From assembly GCF_011058165.1 (NCBI RefSeq), contig NZ_JAALEG010000010.1, forward strand, positions 1-64,000: a DNA stretch of 64,000 bases, in the 5' to 3' direction. Source of the stretch: Rhodococcus aetherivorans. GTDB taxonomy: Bacteria; Actinomycetota; Actinomycetes; Mycobacteriales; Mycobacteriaceae. Of the stretch, positions 44,034 to 53,031 are shown in pieces; position 1 is the stretch's first letter; each line of letters begins with the position of its first letter. Under the pieces are notes generated by a model that searched no databases, was not told where the DNA came from, and saw nothing but the letters and a program-made list of their open reading frames with translations. Both the position numbers and the translations under genes were made by a program.

Positions 44034-46823
44034 TCAGTGCGTACCGGCTCGTTGCGGGCCGACTGCGGCCTCGGGCGGAAGCAGTGCCGGCGGTCCCGAT
44101 CGGCGGCGGCGGCGCAGCGCCTTCTCCGCTTCGACGACGATCGGGACGATCAGCGCCCAGCCGAGGCAGGCGAGCCACTGGCCTCCGGTCAGCGACGTGG
44201 TCATCAGAAGTTCTTGGAGGAAGCCGATTTCGACGGCGAATACGGTAACCACGACGGGAATCGACAGGATCTTCAGCGCCCCGAGTATCGGGGCCTCCAG
44301 GCCGGATTCCGGATCGCGGCGCATGACGAGTCCGGCGAGAACGGATCCGAACGACAGCACCACGAATGCCGTCGTCATGGGGACGTTCGCTTCGGTGGTG
44401 CTCATCTCGCCCGGGGCGAGGAGCATCGCGGCGAGGGTGACGGCGAACTGCAGGATGCCGTAGGCCAGCCACTGCGTGAACGCCCTCCGGTTGGCGATGG
44501 GCAGCTTCGGGTCGCGGGGCGCTTTGTTCATCAGGTCGGGCGCCGGCGGGTCGAGCATGATGACGGCGACCGGGAACAGAGTGATGAAGAAGTGCTGGAA
44601 CAGCACCATCAGCGGGGTGAGTGCGACGCCGTCGTTGATGTCGAAGATGCTCGCGACGAGGAACAGCAGAACCAGTGAGAACAGTTTCGACATCTGGTAA
44701 CGGATGTAGGAGACGATCTTGTCGTAGATGTTGCGGCCAAGGCGGATCGCGCTGATCAGGGTCCCGAAGTTGTCGTCGGTGAGGACCATCTTGCCGGCCT
44801 GTTTGGTGACTTCGCTGCCCGATCCCATGGCGACACCGATGTCGGCCTTCTTCAGCGCGGCGGCGTCGTTGACGGCGTCGCCGGTCATCGCCACGACCGC
44901 GCCGGTCTTCTGCATGACGTCGGCGAGGCGGAGTTTGTCCTGCGGGGTGACGCGGCCGAACACGTGCAGGTCGGGCAGGGCAGCCGACAGTTCCTCGTCG
45001 GTCATGGCCTGCAGTTCGGTGCCACCGATCGCGCCCGGTCCGAGGCCGAGTTCGGCGGCGATGGCGGATGCGGTGATCGCGTGGTCTCCGGTGATCATTC
45101 GGACTTCGATGCCGGCCTCGTGGGCGGTGCGCACGGCATCGATTGCCTCCGGCCGGAGTGGGTCGATGATGCCGACCATGCCGACGAACGTGAGGTCCTC
45201 GACGAACGACATGGGGTCGGCTTGCACGGCCTGCTCCTGCCCGTCGAGCACGCGTGCTGCGAACGCCAGGACGCGCAGGCCCTTCTCGGACATGGCCTGG
45301 TTCGCCGCGATCAGTTCCTGCCGGACGTCGCCGATCGGTACCGCCTGCCGGCCGGGACGGAAGGCGTTCGTGCACCGCGCGAGAACGACGTCGGGTCCGC
45401 CCTTGACCAGTTCCACGAATCGGGTGGTGCCGTCGACCGGTAGGTGGTGGAACGTCGCCATGAACTTGTACGCGGAGTCGAACGGCACGGCGGCGACGCG
45501 GGGATACGTCCGCCGGGTCTGGGGAGCGTCGACGCCGACCTTCGCTGCGAGCACCACCAGGGCGGCCTCGGTGGGATCGCCGACCACCTGTCCGGAGTCG
45601 GAGACGGTGGCGTCGCTGTCGAGGCACAGCCCGTAGGCGAGCAGGGTGAAGTCGGGGGCCGCCTCGCCCGCGACGTGGGTGACGCGCCCCGACTTGCTGT
45701 ATCCCTCACCGTCGACGGTGTACCACCGGCAGTGGAAGTACAGTGACCGCACGGTCATCTGGTTCATGGTCAGCGTGCCGGTCTTGTCGGAGTTGATCGC
45801 GCTGGTGGCGCCGAGGGTCTCGACGTCGGTGAGGTTCTTCACGACGGCCTTCGCCTCGGCCAGCTGGCGGGCGCCGTAGGCGAGCATGGCCTGGACGAAC
45901 GTCGGCAGGCCGGTCGGGATCGCGGAGACCCCCATGGAGATGCCCAGCAGCAGGACCGTGGTCACGCTCTGTCCGCGGATCACTCCGAGGACGACGATGA
46001 GGGCGACCGCGGTCCACGCGATGATGCCGAGCACCTTGGTGAGCGAATTCAGTTCGCGTTGCAGCGGCGACTTGCTCGGCGTGACGGCCGAGAGCATCGA
46101 GGCGATGCGGCCCATCTGGGTGTGCATACCGGTTTCGGTGACCACCATGGTGGCGGTGCCGCGCGTGACCGAGGTGTTCTGGAAGACCATGTTGCTGCGA
46201 TCGCCGAGGGGGACGTCGGCGGCGCCGAGGGTCTGGGGATCCTTCGGGACGGGGGCGCTTTCGCCCGTCAGTGCCGCCTCCTGCGTCTCGAGGGTGGCCG
46301 AGGTGAGCAGTCGGCCGTCCGCGGGGACGATGTCGCCCGCCTCGAGCTGCACGACATCGCCCGGCACCAGGTCGGTGGCGGCGAGCTGAACCAGTGTCCC
46401 GTCACGGGTCACCCGCGCCTGCGGGGTCTGCATCTTCGCCAGTGCGTCGACGCTGGCGCGGGCCTTCAACTCCTGCCGGGTGCCCAGGACCACGTTGAGT
46501 CCGACGAGTACGGCAACGACGATCGCCGTGGGGATCTCCCCGATGACGACACTGACGACCGCCACCGCGACCAGCATCAGGTTCATCAGGTCCTTCAGCT
46601 GGAGCAGCGCGAGCGCCCGTGCCGACGGTGCGGGTTCGGAGACGATGCTGTTGGACCCGTAGCGTCGTCGACGCTCGCCCGCCTCGTCGCTCGTCAGTCC
46701 GGTCTGCGTGTCGGTGGCCAGTGCGGACACCACGACGTCGGCCCTCTGGGCGTGCCACGTCGTGTGCGTTTGCCCCGTAGCGGGGATGTCCGACCGTTTC
46801 GGCGTGCGTTCTGTCGAGGCCAT
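44034..46823 (-). CDS. P2-type cation-transporting ATPase
   Basis: A 929-residue P-type ATPase. It has the N-terminal cation-ATPase domain, the actuator TGES loop (ALTGESAPV), the phosphorylation site DKTGT (Asp about 346), the TGDH segment, the hinge TGDAVNDAAALKKADIGVAMG and about ten membrane segments. The helix-4 motif reads AIPTGLP, where Ca2+ pumps have PEGLP; losing that Glu suggests altered ion choice. It is 28 bp downstream of ppk2 on the same strand. Ions of Ca, Mg, Na or K type are all possible. Confidence 0.92.
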   Translation of the reverse strand: MASTERTPKRSDIPATGQTHTTWHAQRADVVVSALATDTQTGLTSDEAGERRRRYGSNSIVSEPAPSARALALLQLKDLMNLMLVAVAVVSVVIGEIPTAIVVAVLVGLNVVLGTRQELKARASVDALAKMQTPQARVTRDGTLVQLAATDLVPGDVVQLEAGDIVPADGRLLTSATLETQEAALTGESAPVPKDPQTLGAADVPLGDRSNMVFQNTSVTRGTATMVVTETGMHTQMGRIASMLSAVTPSKSPLQRELNSLTKVLGIIAWTAVALIVVLGVIRGQSVTTVLLLGISMGVSAIPTGLPTFVQAMLAYGARQLAEAKAVVKNLTDVETLGATSAINSDKTGTLTMNQMTVRSLYFHCRWYTVDGEGYSKSGRVTHVAGEAAPDFTLLAYGLCLDSDATVSDSGQVVGDPTEAALVVLAAKVGVDAPQTRRTYPRVAAVPFDSAYKFMATFHHLPVDGTTRFVELVKGGPDVVLARCTNAFRPGRQAVPIGDVRQELIAANQAMSEKGLRVLAFAARVLDGQEQAVQADPMSFVEDLTFVGMVGIIDPLRPEAIDAVRTAHEAGIEVRMITGDHAITASAIAAELGLGPGAIGGTELQAMTDEELSAALPDLHVFGRVTPQDKLRLADVMQKTGAVVAMTGDAVNDAAALKKADIGVAMGSGSEVTKQAGKMVLTDDNFGTLISAIRLGRNIYDKIVSYIRYQMSKLFSLVLLFLVASIFDINDGVALTPLMVLFQHFFITLFPVAVIMLDPPAPDLMNKAPRDPKLPIANRRAFTQWLAYGILQFAVTLAAMLLAPGEMSTTEANVPMTTAFVVLSFGSVLAGLVMRRDPESGLEAPILGALKILSIPVVVTVFAVEIGFLQELLMTTSLTGGQWLACLGWALIVPIVVEAEKALRRRRRSGPPALLPPEAAVGPQRAGTH

Positions 46824-46851
46824 GGCTGACAGGTCCTTCCCGGCGCGGATG

Positions 46852-47748
46852 TCAGTAGGGAGTGGGTATCCAGTGCAGCGGTTGTGTCGTCACCCGGTAA
46901 CCGTCGGGCTTCTGCCGCGCCGGGAGGGTGATGTCGTGACCTTCCAGGGGCTCATAGGGGATCTTGCTCAGCAGATGGCTGATGATGTTGAGCCGTCCGC
47001 GCTTCTTGTCGTCGTTGTCGGCGACATACCACGGTGCCCAGCCGGTGTCGGTGAACCGGAACATCTCGTCCCGCGCCCGTGAGTAGTCGTACCACCGGCT
47101 GTACGACTGCAGATCGAGGTCCGACAGCTTCCAGATCTTGCGCGGATCGTCGATCCGGCTCTGCAAACGTGCGGTCTGTTGCTCCTCGCTCACCTCGAGC
47201 CAGTACTTCAGCAGGATTACACCCGACTCCACGATTGCGCGTTCGACCGCCGGAACGAGCTGGAGAAAGTGGCGCGAGTCCTCCTCGGTGCAAAAGCCCA
47301 TCACCCGTTCGACGCCGGCGCGGTTGTACCAGCTGCGGTCGAAGATCACGACCTCTCCACCGGCGGGCAGATGCGGCAGATACCGCTGCACATACATCTG
47401 CGTCTTCTCCCGCTCGGTCGGTGCGGGCAACGCGACCACGCGGAACACCCGCGGGCTCACCCGCTCGGTGATCGCCTTGATGACCCCACCCTTCCCGGCG
47501 GTGTCGCGCCCCTCGAACACGACGCAGATCTTCGCGCCCGACGCCTTCACCCATTCCTGCACCGCGACGAGTTCGGCGTGGAGCGGTCTGAGCAGATGCC
47601 GGTACTCTTTGTTCTTCATCGGTGGGGTGAACTCGACAGTCGGCGCGTGCAATTCGCCGGTATCGGCACGAGGCTGCGGCCCGTGCTTCGCGTCCCTGTG
47701 CGCCGTGCCCTTCTTCTTCGATTTCGAAGATGCGGATTTCGATCCCAC
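46852..47748 (-). CDS. ppk2: Polyphosphate kinase 2
   Basis: A 298-residue PPK2. It has Walker A GRDTAGKGG (about residue 81), the DRSWYNRAGVERVMGF lid/Walker B region and RIDDPRKIWKLSDLDLQS. PPK2 enzymes transfer phosphate between polyphosphate and nucleoside diphosphates. Two GTG codons are possible starts; the second is used because it has GGAGA at the right distance, giving a Lys/Ser-rich N-terminus. It is followed by a P-type ATPase, probably in one operon. Confidence 0.93.
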   Translation of the reverse strand: MGSKSASSKSKKKGTAHRDAKHGPQPRADTGELHAPTVEFTPPMKNKEYRHLLRPLHAELVAVQEWVKASGAKICVVFEGRDTAGKGGVIKAITERVSPRVFRVVALPAPTEREKTQMYVQRYLPHLPAGGEVVIFDRSWYNRAGVERVMGFCTEEDSRHFLQLVPAVERAIVESGVILLKYWLEVSEEQQTARLQSRIDDPRKIWKLSDLDLQSYSRWYDYSRARDEMFRFTDTGWAPWYVADNDDKKRGRLNIISHLLSKIPYEPLEGHDITLPARQKPDGYRVTTQPLHWIPTPY

Positions 47749-48084
47749 AGCTGTATCTCCTGCCACCAGGAATCCGATGCGATCAAACCCGGGACCGGCC
47801 CGGGGCCTTTCCGGTCCGACGTCGAGTTCTCGAGTCCTGCACCGGGGGTGCGGACGATGCGGATGAATCGAGGGGGTATCGCCGGACGTCGCGCTCGCGT
47901 GTTCCGTCGATGGCGTGCATGGGTGGGATTCTCCTCCCCACCCCGCCCGATTGGCCGCGTTTCGCGCCAGGACGGTCGGCGCTGTGCCGATTTCGAGGAG
48001 CTGTGCCGATTTCGCGGAGCGGCGGGGTGCCCCCTGCCCTCGTTCCTGCGACCCTGCTCGGTGCCGGTCACCGGACGGGGTCGC
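47749..48084. other. 336-bp gap between ppk2 and the YeiH gene
   Basis: No supported gene. It contains a short tandem duplication, GCTGTGCCGATTTCG at 47981-47995 and 48000-48014 (period 19). It should also hold the ppk2 promoter, reading leftward, which I cannot pinpoint. Confidence 0.55.
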
Positions 48085-49128
48085 TCATCCGAACAGCAGG
48101 ATTCCCGTAAGTGCGAGGGCCGAGACCCATGCCGTGGATGCGGCGGCGAGGGCGAAGGGCCGCCAGCCCACGCCTCGGAGGACGTCGATGCGTACGCCGG
48201 TCCCGAGCGCGAACATGGCGGCGGTGAGCAGCGCGGTCTGCGCAAGTCGAGCCGACCCGAGGACCTGATCAGGGAGCAGACCGGTGGCGCGCAGGGCCAC
48301 GCAGCCGAGGAAGCCGAGGAGGAAGAGCGGCACCAGCGGTGGGCGCCGCGTGTCGGCCTGCGTGGCGGTGACGCGGCGCGAGGCCACGCCGATCCAGGCG
48401 ATCACGGGCGCGAGCAGCGCGACCCGGGCGAGTTTCACCGTCACCGCCACCGTGAGAGCGGTCGCTCCGGCCGCGCCGGCACCGTGGGCGTCGATGGCCC
48501 CGCCGGCGGCCACGACCTGCGCCACCTCGTGGATCGCGGCGCCGGCCCACACGCCTGCCCGAGTGTGGTCGAGCCCGAGCGCGGACGCCGCGAGCGGGAG
48601 GCCGGGGATCATCGCAGTGCCGAAGACGACCACCAGTGCGACGGCGGTGACCACCTCCTGCTTCCGGGCCTCGACGACCCCGTCCGCGGCTGCGACGGCG
48701 GCCGCTCCACAGATCGAGAATCCGCACGCGATGAGCAGTCGCTGCGTCCAGCCGAGACCGAGGATCCGGCCCAGTGCCATGGTTCCGGCGATGCCGCAGG
48801 ACACGACGGCGACGACGATGCCGAGCACGCCCCAGCCGAGGTCCAGGACGTCGGTGACCAGGAGCTGAAGTCCCAGGAGCGCGACTCCGACGCGGAGCAA
48901 CCGCCGGGAAGCCATGGTGATGCCCGGTTCGGTGACGGTCGGCAACCTCGTGGTGTTGGCCAGCAGTGCACCGGCGAGAATCGCGATCAGCAGGGGGCTG
49001 AGGCCGTCGACGAGTGCCGACGCAGCGAGCGCAGCCGCGGCACCCGCGCCGCAGAGAACGAGTCCGGGGACGGGCGTGCGCAGGCGAACCGAGACCGGCG
49101 GTGCGGGCGTGGTGGGGGATACGGCCAT
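48085..49128 (-). CDS. YeiH family putative sulfate/sulfonate exporter
   Basis: A 347-residue polytopic membrane protein (about 10-11 helices) of the YeiH/UPF0324 family. Conserved features are GVALLGLQLL, CGFSICGAAAVAAADGVVEARKQEV and AIHEVAQVVAAG. Function in the family is only proposed (sulfate or sulfonate efflux). It lies 56 bp downstream of an AraC-type regulator on the same strand, which probably controls it. Confidence 0.88.
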   Translation of the reverse strand: MAVSPTTPAPPVSVRLRTPVPGLVLCGAGAAAALAASALVDGLSPLLIAILAGALLANTTRLPTVTEPGITMASRRLLRVGVALLGLQLLVTDVLDLGWGVLGIVVAVVSCGIAGTMALGRILGLGWTQRLLIACGFSICGAAAVAAADGVVEARKQEVVTAVALVVVFGTAMIPGLPLAASALGLDHTRAGVWAGAAIHEVAQVVAAGGAIDAHGAGAAGATALTVAVTVKLARVALLAPVIAWIGVASRRVTATQADTRRPPLVPLFLLGFLGCVALRATGLLPDQVLGSARLAQTALLTAAMFALGTGVRIDVLRGVGWRPFALAAASTAWVSALALTGILLFG

Positions 49129-49184
49129 GGTGCCCAGCCTGACGGCTCCCGGGTCGGGCGGATAGACCGTGTTTCCGCATCACG

Positions 49185-50222
49185 TCATATCGATTCGATA
49201 TGGCGCACCCGGTGCTGATCCGACGACGATTCTCCGGCGCGCCACCGGCTGGGGGTGCACCCGAAGCGCTTCCGGAACCAGCGCGAGAAGCTGCTGGGCG
49301 AGGAGAATCCGAGCAGGTCGGAGACTTCGGTCAGGGAGTAGCGCCGGTTGCCGACCATGTGCCCGGCCAGTTCGGCGCGGACCGAATCCAGGAGCGACGA
49401 GAAGGTGTGGCCTTCCTCGGCGAGTCTGCGGTGCACCGTCCTGCGGTCCACCCCCAGGCTGCGAGCGACCTGCTCGATCGAGCAACGACCGGTGGGAAGC
49501 AGGAGTTCGATCAGTTCGCGGACACGATTGAGAGTCGTCGCCTCGCGTGTGGCGTGCATCGAGTCCAGGAGTTGTTGGGTGTAGGGCCGCAACAGCGGAT
49601 CGGACATCGTATTGGGGGCGTCGAGATCTTTGGCATAGAGGGTGATTCCGTCGAAGTCCTGCTCGAATTCGACGACGGGTCCGAAGAGTCGGAGGTGAGT
49701 GCGCATGCTGCGCGGAGCCGGATGGGAGAACGACACGGTGACGGGCTGCCAGGCCGGCCCGAGAAAGCCTTGCAGCAACCGGTGCAGAACTCCGACGGCG
49801 AGTTCGACAGACTGGCGGAAGGTCCCCGGCTGCCCCAGGTCGAGGGTGAGTCGGAGGGTTGCGACACCGCCGTGCTCGTTCAGGCGGATGCGCAGGGCTT
49901 CGTTGTACATGTGCTCGTGGCGCATGAGGACCTTCAGGGCGCTGCGGACGTCCGGTTCCTCCCGGATGACCAGGCTCAGCGGGCCGAGGTTGGAGAATCG
50001 CCGGCGCTCGGCGAGGGCGAGGCCGAAGTCGTCCCGGCCGGACTCGGCGGCGGAGCGTTCGAGCAACTCGGCGATCGCCGCCGCCGGCACCCAGCGGTCC
50101 TGCAGGCTCAGGCTGGCCGGGTCCAGGCCCGCGCTCCTGGCGAGAGAGGCGGGATTCAAGCCCAGCGAGTGGGCGAGCTCGACGTAGTTGTTCAGTGAGG
50201 CATAGCGTGCGAGAGGCTTCAA
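49185..50222 (-). CDS. AraC family transcriptional regulator
   Basis: A 345-residue regulator with an N-terminal arabinose-binding-like domain of the OruR/ArgR type (LGLNPASLARSAGLDP) and a C-terminal double HTH (CSIEQVARSLGVDRRTVHRRL; LTEVSDLLGFSSPSSFSRWFRKRFG). The start is TTG behind CAGGAAG; no ATG exists nearby in frame. A palindrome overlaps its last codons and stop, upstream of yeiH. Confidence 0.9.
   Translation of the reverse strand: MKPLARYASLNNYVELAHSLGLNPASLARSAGLDPASLSLQDRWVPAAAIAELLERSAAESGRDDFGLALAERRRFSNLGPLSLVIREEPDVRSALKVLMRHEHMYNEALRIRLNEHGGVATLRLTLDLGQPGTFRQSVELAVGVLHRLLQGFLGPAWQPVTVSFSHPAPRSMRTHLRLFGPVVEFEQDFDGITLYAKDLDAPNTMSDPLLRPYTQQLLDSMHATREATTLNRVRELIELLLPTGRCSIEQVARSLGVDRRTVHRRLAEEGHTFSSLLDSVRAELAGHMVGNRRYSLTEVSDLLGFSSPSSFSRWFRKRFGCTPSRWRAGESSSDQHRVRHIESI
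49186..49202. promoter_or_regulatory. 17-bp perfect palindrome overlapping the araC-type stop codon
   Basis: CATATCGA-T-TCGATATG spans the final codons and stop of the AraC-type gene and lies 58 bp upstream of the YeiH start. It is AT-rich for this genome. It may be an operator for yeiH. A terminator role is less likely because the stem is AU-rich and short. Confidence 0.55.
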
Positions 50223-50611
50223 CTGCCGCTTCCTGTCCCGAATCGATAAGCCACGCGACGAGTGATGACGACTATATCGGCGTCGACCGGGAGGCTCGAC
50301 GCCGCGACCGCGGGTTCGCCCGGCCCCGGGACGGGGCCACGCCCGCGAGACGGGAAGAAAGAAAAAGGACCGGCACGTCCGGTCGCCTCACGGCGACAGG
50401 CGCAATGCAGCTCCAGCCGGACGGAACTCTGCAAAGGCAAAACAACTGAGCCCGGGGGACACGGAGCGTGCCGATCCGAACTCTTCAACACCGCCCCCGT
50501 CCCCGATATTCCATCCCCGCCCGAGTGAACTGCATCTCCGATCGCTGGTTTCTCACAATTCTCTCCGCCGATGCGTCTACCTCGTATACGCCGGATGGAA
50601 GGATCAACCCC
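50223..50611. other. 389-bp divergent intergenic region
   Basis: It lies between the araC-type gene (minus) and the alkylation-repair operon (plus). A hairpin, GGCCCCG (50322-50328) with CGGGGCC (50332-50338), and a purine-rich stretch follow one another. No gene is supported. It should contain the promoter of the repair operon. Confidence 0.55.
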
Positions 50612-51109
50612 GTGAACGCGACGCGAACCCACACGGTCGTCGACTCACCGATCGGACCGCTGACCCTGGTGCGGACGGACGGAGCACTCAGTGGCCTGTA
50701 CCTCGCCGAACACCGGCACCGGCCCGGCCCGCGCACCTTCGGAGACGTCGCGGCGACCGGTTTCGAGGAGGTCACCGAGCAGCTCGCCGAGTACTTCGCC
50801 GGGCAGCGCACCGAGTTCACCGTGGCCCTGGCACTGCACGGCACCGCCTTCCAGCTCCGCGTCTGGCAGGCGCTGCGGACCGTCGCATACGGCACGGTGT
50901 GCACCTACACGGACCTGGCCGCCGCCGTCGGGCACCCCACGGCCGTGCGGGCGGTAGCCGCCGCGAACGGCCGCAACCCCGTCAGCATCGTCGTGCCGTG
51001 TCACCGCGTGATCGGCCGCGACGGCAGCCTCACCGGATATGCCGGGGGTCTCGCCCGCAAGCGCTACCTGCTCGACCGGGAGGCGCAGGTGACCCATGCC
51101 GTCCCCTGA
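50612..51109 (+). CDS. ogt: Methylated-DNA--protein-cysteine methyltransferase
   Basis: A 165-residue O6-alkylguanine DNA alkyltransferase that takes the alkyl group onto the Cys of IVVPCHRVIG in a single-use reaction. Also present are the helix-turn-helix and arginine-finger region (VGHPTAVRAVAAANGRNP). The GTG start is behind GAAGGA; an upstream Met would add unrelated residues. The gene overlaps the next one by 14 bp and opens a four-gene DNA-repair operon. Confidence 0.95.
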   Translation: MNATRTHTVVDSPIGPLTLVRTDGALSGLYLAEHRHRPGPRTFGDVAATGFEEVTEQLAEYFAGQRTEFTVALALHGTAFQLRVWQALRTVAYGTVCTYTDLAAAVGHPTAVRAVAAANGRNPVSIVVPCHRVIGRDGSLTGYAGGLARKRYLLDREAQVTHAVP

Positions 51110-51587
51110 CCCGCTGCCGCCGTTCGAGCGGGTCGTCGCCGAGCACGGCGCCACCGTCCTGCGGGTGTGCCGCGCGCTGCTCGGTCCGGTCGACGCCGAC
51201 GACGCGTGGTCCGAGACGTTCCTCGCCGCGCTGCGCGCCTACCCGGCGCTGCGTCCGGGCAGCAACGTCGAGGCGTGGCTCGTCACGATCGCGCACCGCA
51301 AGGCCGTCGACGTCCACCGTGCCCGGGCGCGGACCCCGGTGCCCGTCGCCGCCCTGCCGGAACGCCCCCTCGCCTCCGGGATGCCCGAGCCCGACGACGA
51401 CCTGTGGTCGGCGGTGGCCGCGCTGCCGTTCACTCAGCGCGCCGCCGTCGTCTACCACCACGTCGTCGGCCTGCCCTATGCCGAGATAGCCGCGATCCTC
51501 GGCAACTCCACCGACGCCGCGCGCCGCGCCGCCGCCGACGGCCGGGCCGCGCTGCGCCGCCGCTACCCGACGGAGGAACCGTCATGA
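51096..51587 (+). CDS. Sigma-70 family (ECF-like) RNA polymerase sigma factor
   Basis: A 163-residue short sigma factor. Region 2 (VLRVCRALLGPVDADDAWSETFLAAL, then EAWLVTIAHRKAVDVHRAR) and region 4 (LPFTQRAAVVYHHVVGLPYAEIAAIL) are both recognisable, with a linker between. No anti-sigma gene is adjacent. It overlaps both neighbours, which are alkyltransferase genes, so its expression is tied to alkylation repair. It may direct polymerase to this operon or to other stress genes. Confidence 0.88.
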   Translation: MPSPDPLPPFERVVAEHGATVLRVCRALLGPVDADDAWSETFLAALRAYPALRPGSNVEAWLVTIAHRKAVDVHRARARTPVPVAALPERPLASGMPEPDDDLWSAVAALPFTQRAAVVYHHVVGLPYAEIAAILGNSTDAARRAAADGRAALRRRYPTEEPS

Positions 51588-52171
51588 CGCTCGAATCGTC
51601 GCCTGTCGATGCTGCCGGCCTGACGCGCCTGCACGCGCGGCTGATCCTCGACGCCGAGGCCGCCGACCTGCTCGACGTCGCCTACCGGATCGTCGACACC
51701 CCCGTGGGACCGCTGCTGCTCGCCGCCACCCCCGCCGGCCTCGTGCGTGTCGCCTACGCCGCCGAGGATCACGAGGCGGTCCTCGCCCGGCTCGCCGCCG
51801 ACATCAGCCCGCGCATCCTCGCCGCGCCCGCCCGGCTCGACGACGCCGCCCGCCAGCTCGACGAGTACTTCCGCGGCGCCCGCACCGCGTTCGACCTGCC
51901 GCTCGACCTGCGCCTGGCCCGGGGCTTCCGCCGCGAGGTCATCACGCACCTGCCGGGCATCGGCTACGGCCGTACCGCCAGCTACGCCGAGGTGGCGGCC
52001 GTGGCCGGCAGCCCGCGTGCCGTCCGGGCGGTGGGTACGGCGTGCGCGCGGAATCCGTTGCCCGTCGTCCTGCCGTGCCACCGGGTGGTGCGCAGCGACG
52101 GAGACCTCGGCAGGTACGTGGGCGGCGTGGACGCCAAGCGCGCCCTGTTGCGGCTCGAGGCCGCGGCGTGA
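51584..52171 (+). CDS. Second O6-alkylguanine DNA alkyltransferase family protein
   Basis: A 195-residue protein with the alkyltransferase domain: VLPCHRVVRSDGDLGRYVGG carries the acceptor Cys, and AGSPRAVRAVGTACARNPLP is the DNA-binding helix. The N-terminal 35 residues (TRLHARLILDAEAADLLD) form an extra helix absent from Ogt. The start is ATG with GGAGGAACC, overlapping the sigma stop. Having two different alkyltransferases in one operon suggests different lesions or a regulatory copy. Confidence 0.9.
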   Translation: MTLESSPVDAAGLTRLHARLILDAEAADLLDVAYRIVDTPVGPLLLAATPAGLVRVAYAAEDHEAVLARLAADISPRILAAPARLDDAARQLDEYFRGARTAFDLPLDLRLARGFRREVITHLPGIGYGRTASYAEVAAVAGSPRAVRAVGTACARNPLPVVLPCHRVVRSDGDLGRYVGGVDAKRALLRLEAAA

Positions 52172-53031
52172 GCGTCGCCCTGCGGTTGGCGGTGACGCCG
52201 CCGCTGGCCACCGCCCCGATGCTGGCGGCCCTGCGCAGCCACACCGTCGCCGGTCTCGAACGACACGACGCGGCCACCGGCACGCACGTGCGGTCGGTGC
52301 GGGGCCGGCACGGCCCGGCGGTGGTCGCGATCCGGCCCCGGCCGGCCGCCGAGCACGTGCCCATCCGGATCGACGCGGACCGCCGCGACCTGCCCGAGGT
52401 CGAGCAGTTGGTCCGGCGGTGGCTGGACCTCGACGCCGAGCCTGCCGTGATCGACGCGGCGCTCGGCGCCGATCCGCAGCTCGCCCGGATGGTGGCTGCC
52501 CGGCCGGGACTGCGCGTGCTCGGGACGACGGACTGGTTCGACACCGCCGTGCAGACCGTGCTGGGCCAGCAGGTCAGCGTCGCCGCCGCCGCCACGTTCG
52601 CCGGCCGGCTCGTCGCCCGCTACGGCGATCCGGGATCCGGTGCTATGCGCTGCTTTCCGGCCCCGGAGCGGCTCGCCGCCGCGGATGCCGACGAGATGCA
52701 GGGGGCGGTGGGGCTCACCCGGGCACGGGTGCGGACCGTGCTGGCGCTCGCTCGCGCCGCGGCCGACGGGCTCGATCCGGCCGAACCGGTGCGGTTCCGC
52801 ACCGATCTGGCGGCACTGCCCGGCATCGGGCCGTGGAGCGTGGACTACCTCGCCGTCCGCGTCCTCGGGGACCGTGACGCGTATCCCGCCGGAGATCTGG
52901 TGCTGCGCAGGGCCCTCGGCGTGGGTTCTGCCCGCGAGGCGACGGCCCGGGCCCGGCAGTGGAGTCCGTGGCGGGCCTACGCCGCGTTCCACCTGTGGAC
53001 GCACGCCGCCTACGGCTCGTCCTCGCCGTAA
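52168..53031 (+). CDS. alkA: DNA-3-methyladenine glycosylase, AlkA type
   Basis: A 287-residue glycosylase that removes 3-alkyladenine and other alkylated bases. The N-terminal AlkA domain is followed by TVLGQQVSVAAA and the helix-hairpin-helix with catalytic Asp: LAALPGIGPWSVDYLAV, then GDRDAYPAGDLVLRRALG. GTG start overlaps the previous stop. The Ada methyl-phosphotriester and AraC-type parts found fused to AlkA in some actinobacteria are absent. Its 3' end overlaps the convergent polymerase gene by 22 bp. Confidence 0.93.
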   Translation: MSVALRLAVTPPLATAPMLAALRSHTVAGLERHDAATGTHVRSVRGRHGPAVVAIRPRPAAEHVPIRIDADRRDLPEVEQLVRRWLDLDAEPAVIDAALGADPQLARMVAARPGLRVLGTTDWFDTAVQTVLGQQVSVAAAATFAGRLVARYGDPGSGAMRCFPAPERLAAADADEMQGAVGLTRARVRTVLALARAAADGLDPAEPVRFRTDLAALPGIGPWSVDYLAVRVLGDRDAYPAGDLVLRRALGVGSAREATARARQWSPWRAYAAFHLWTHAAYGSSSP

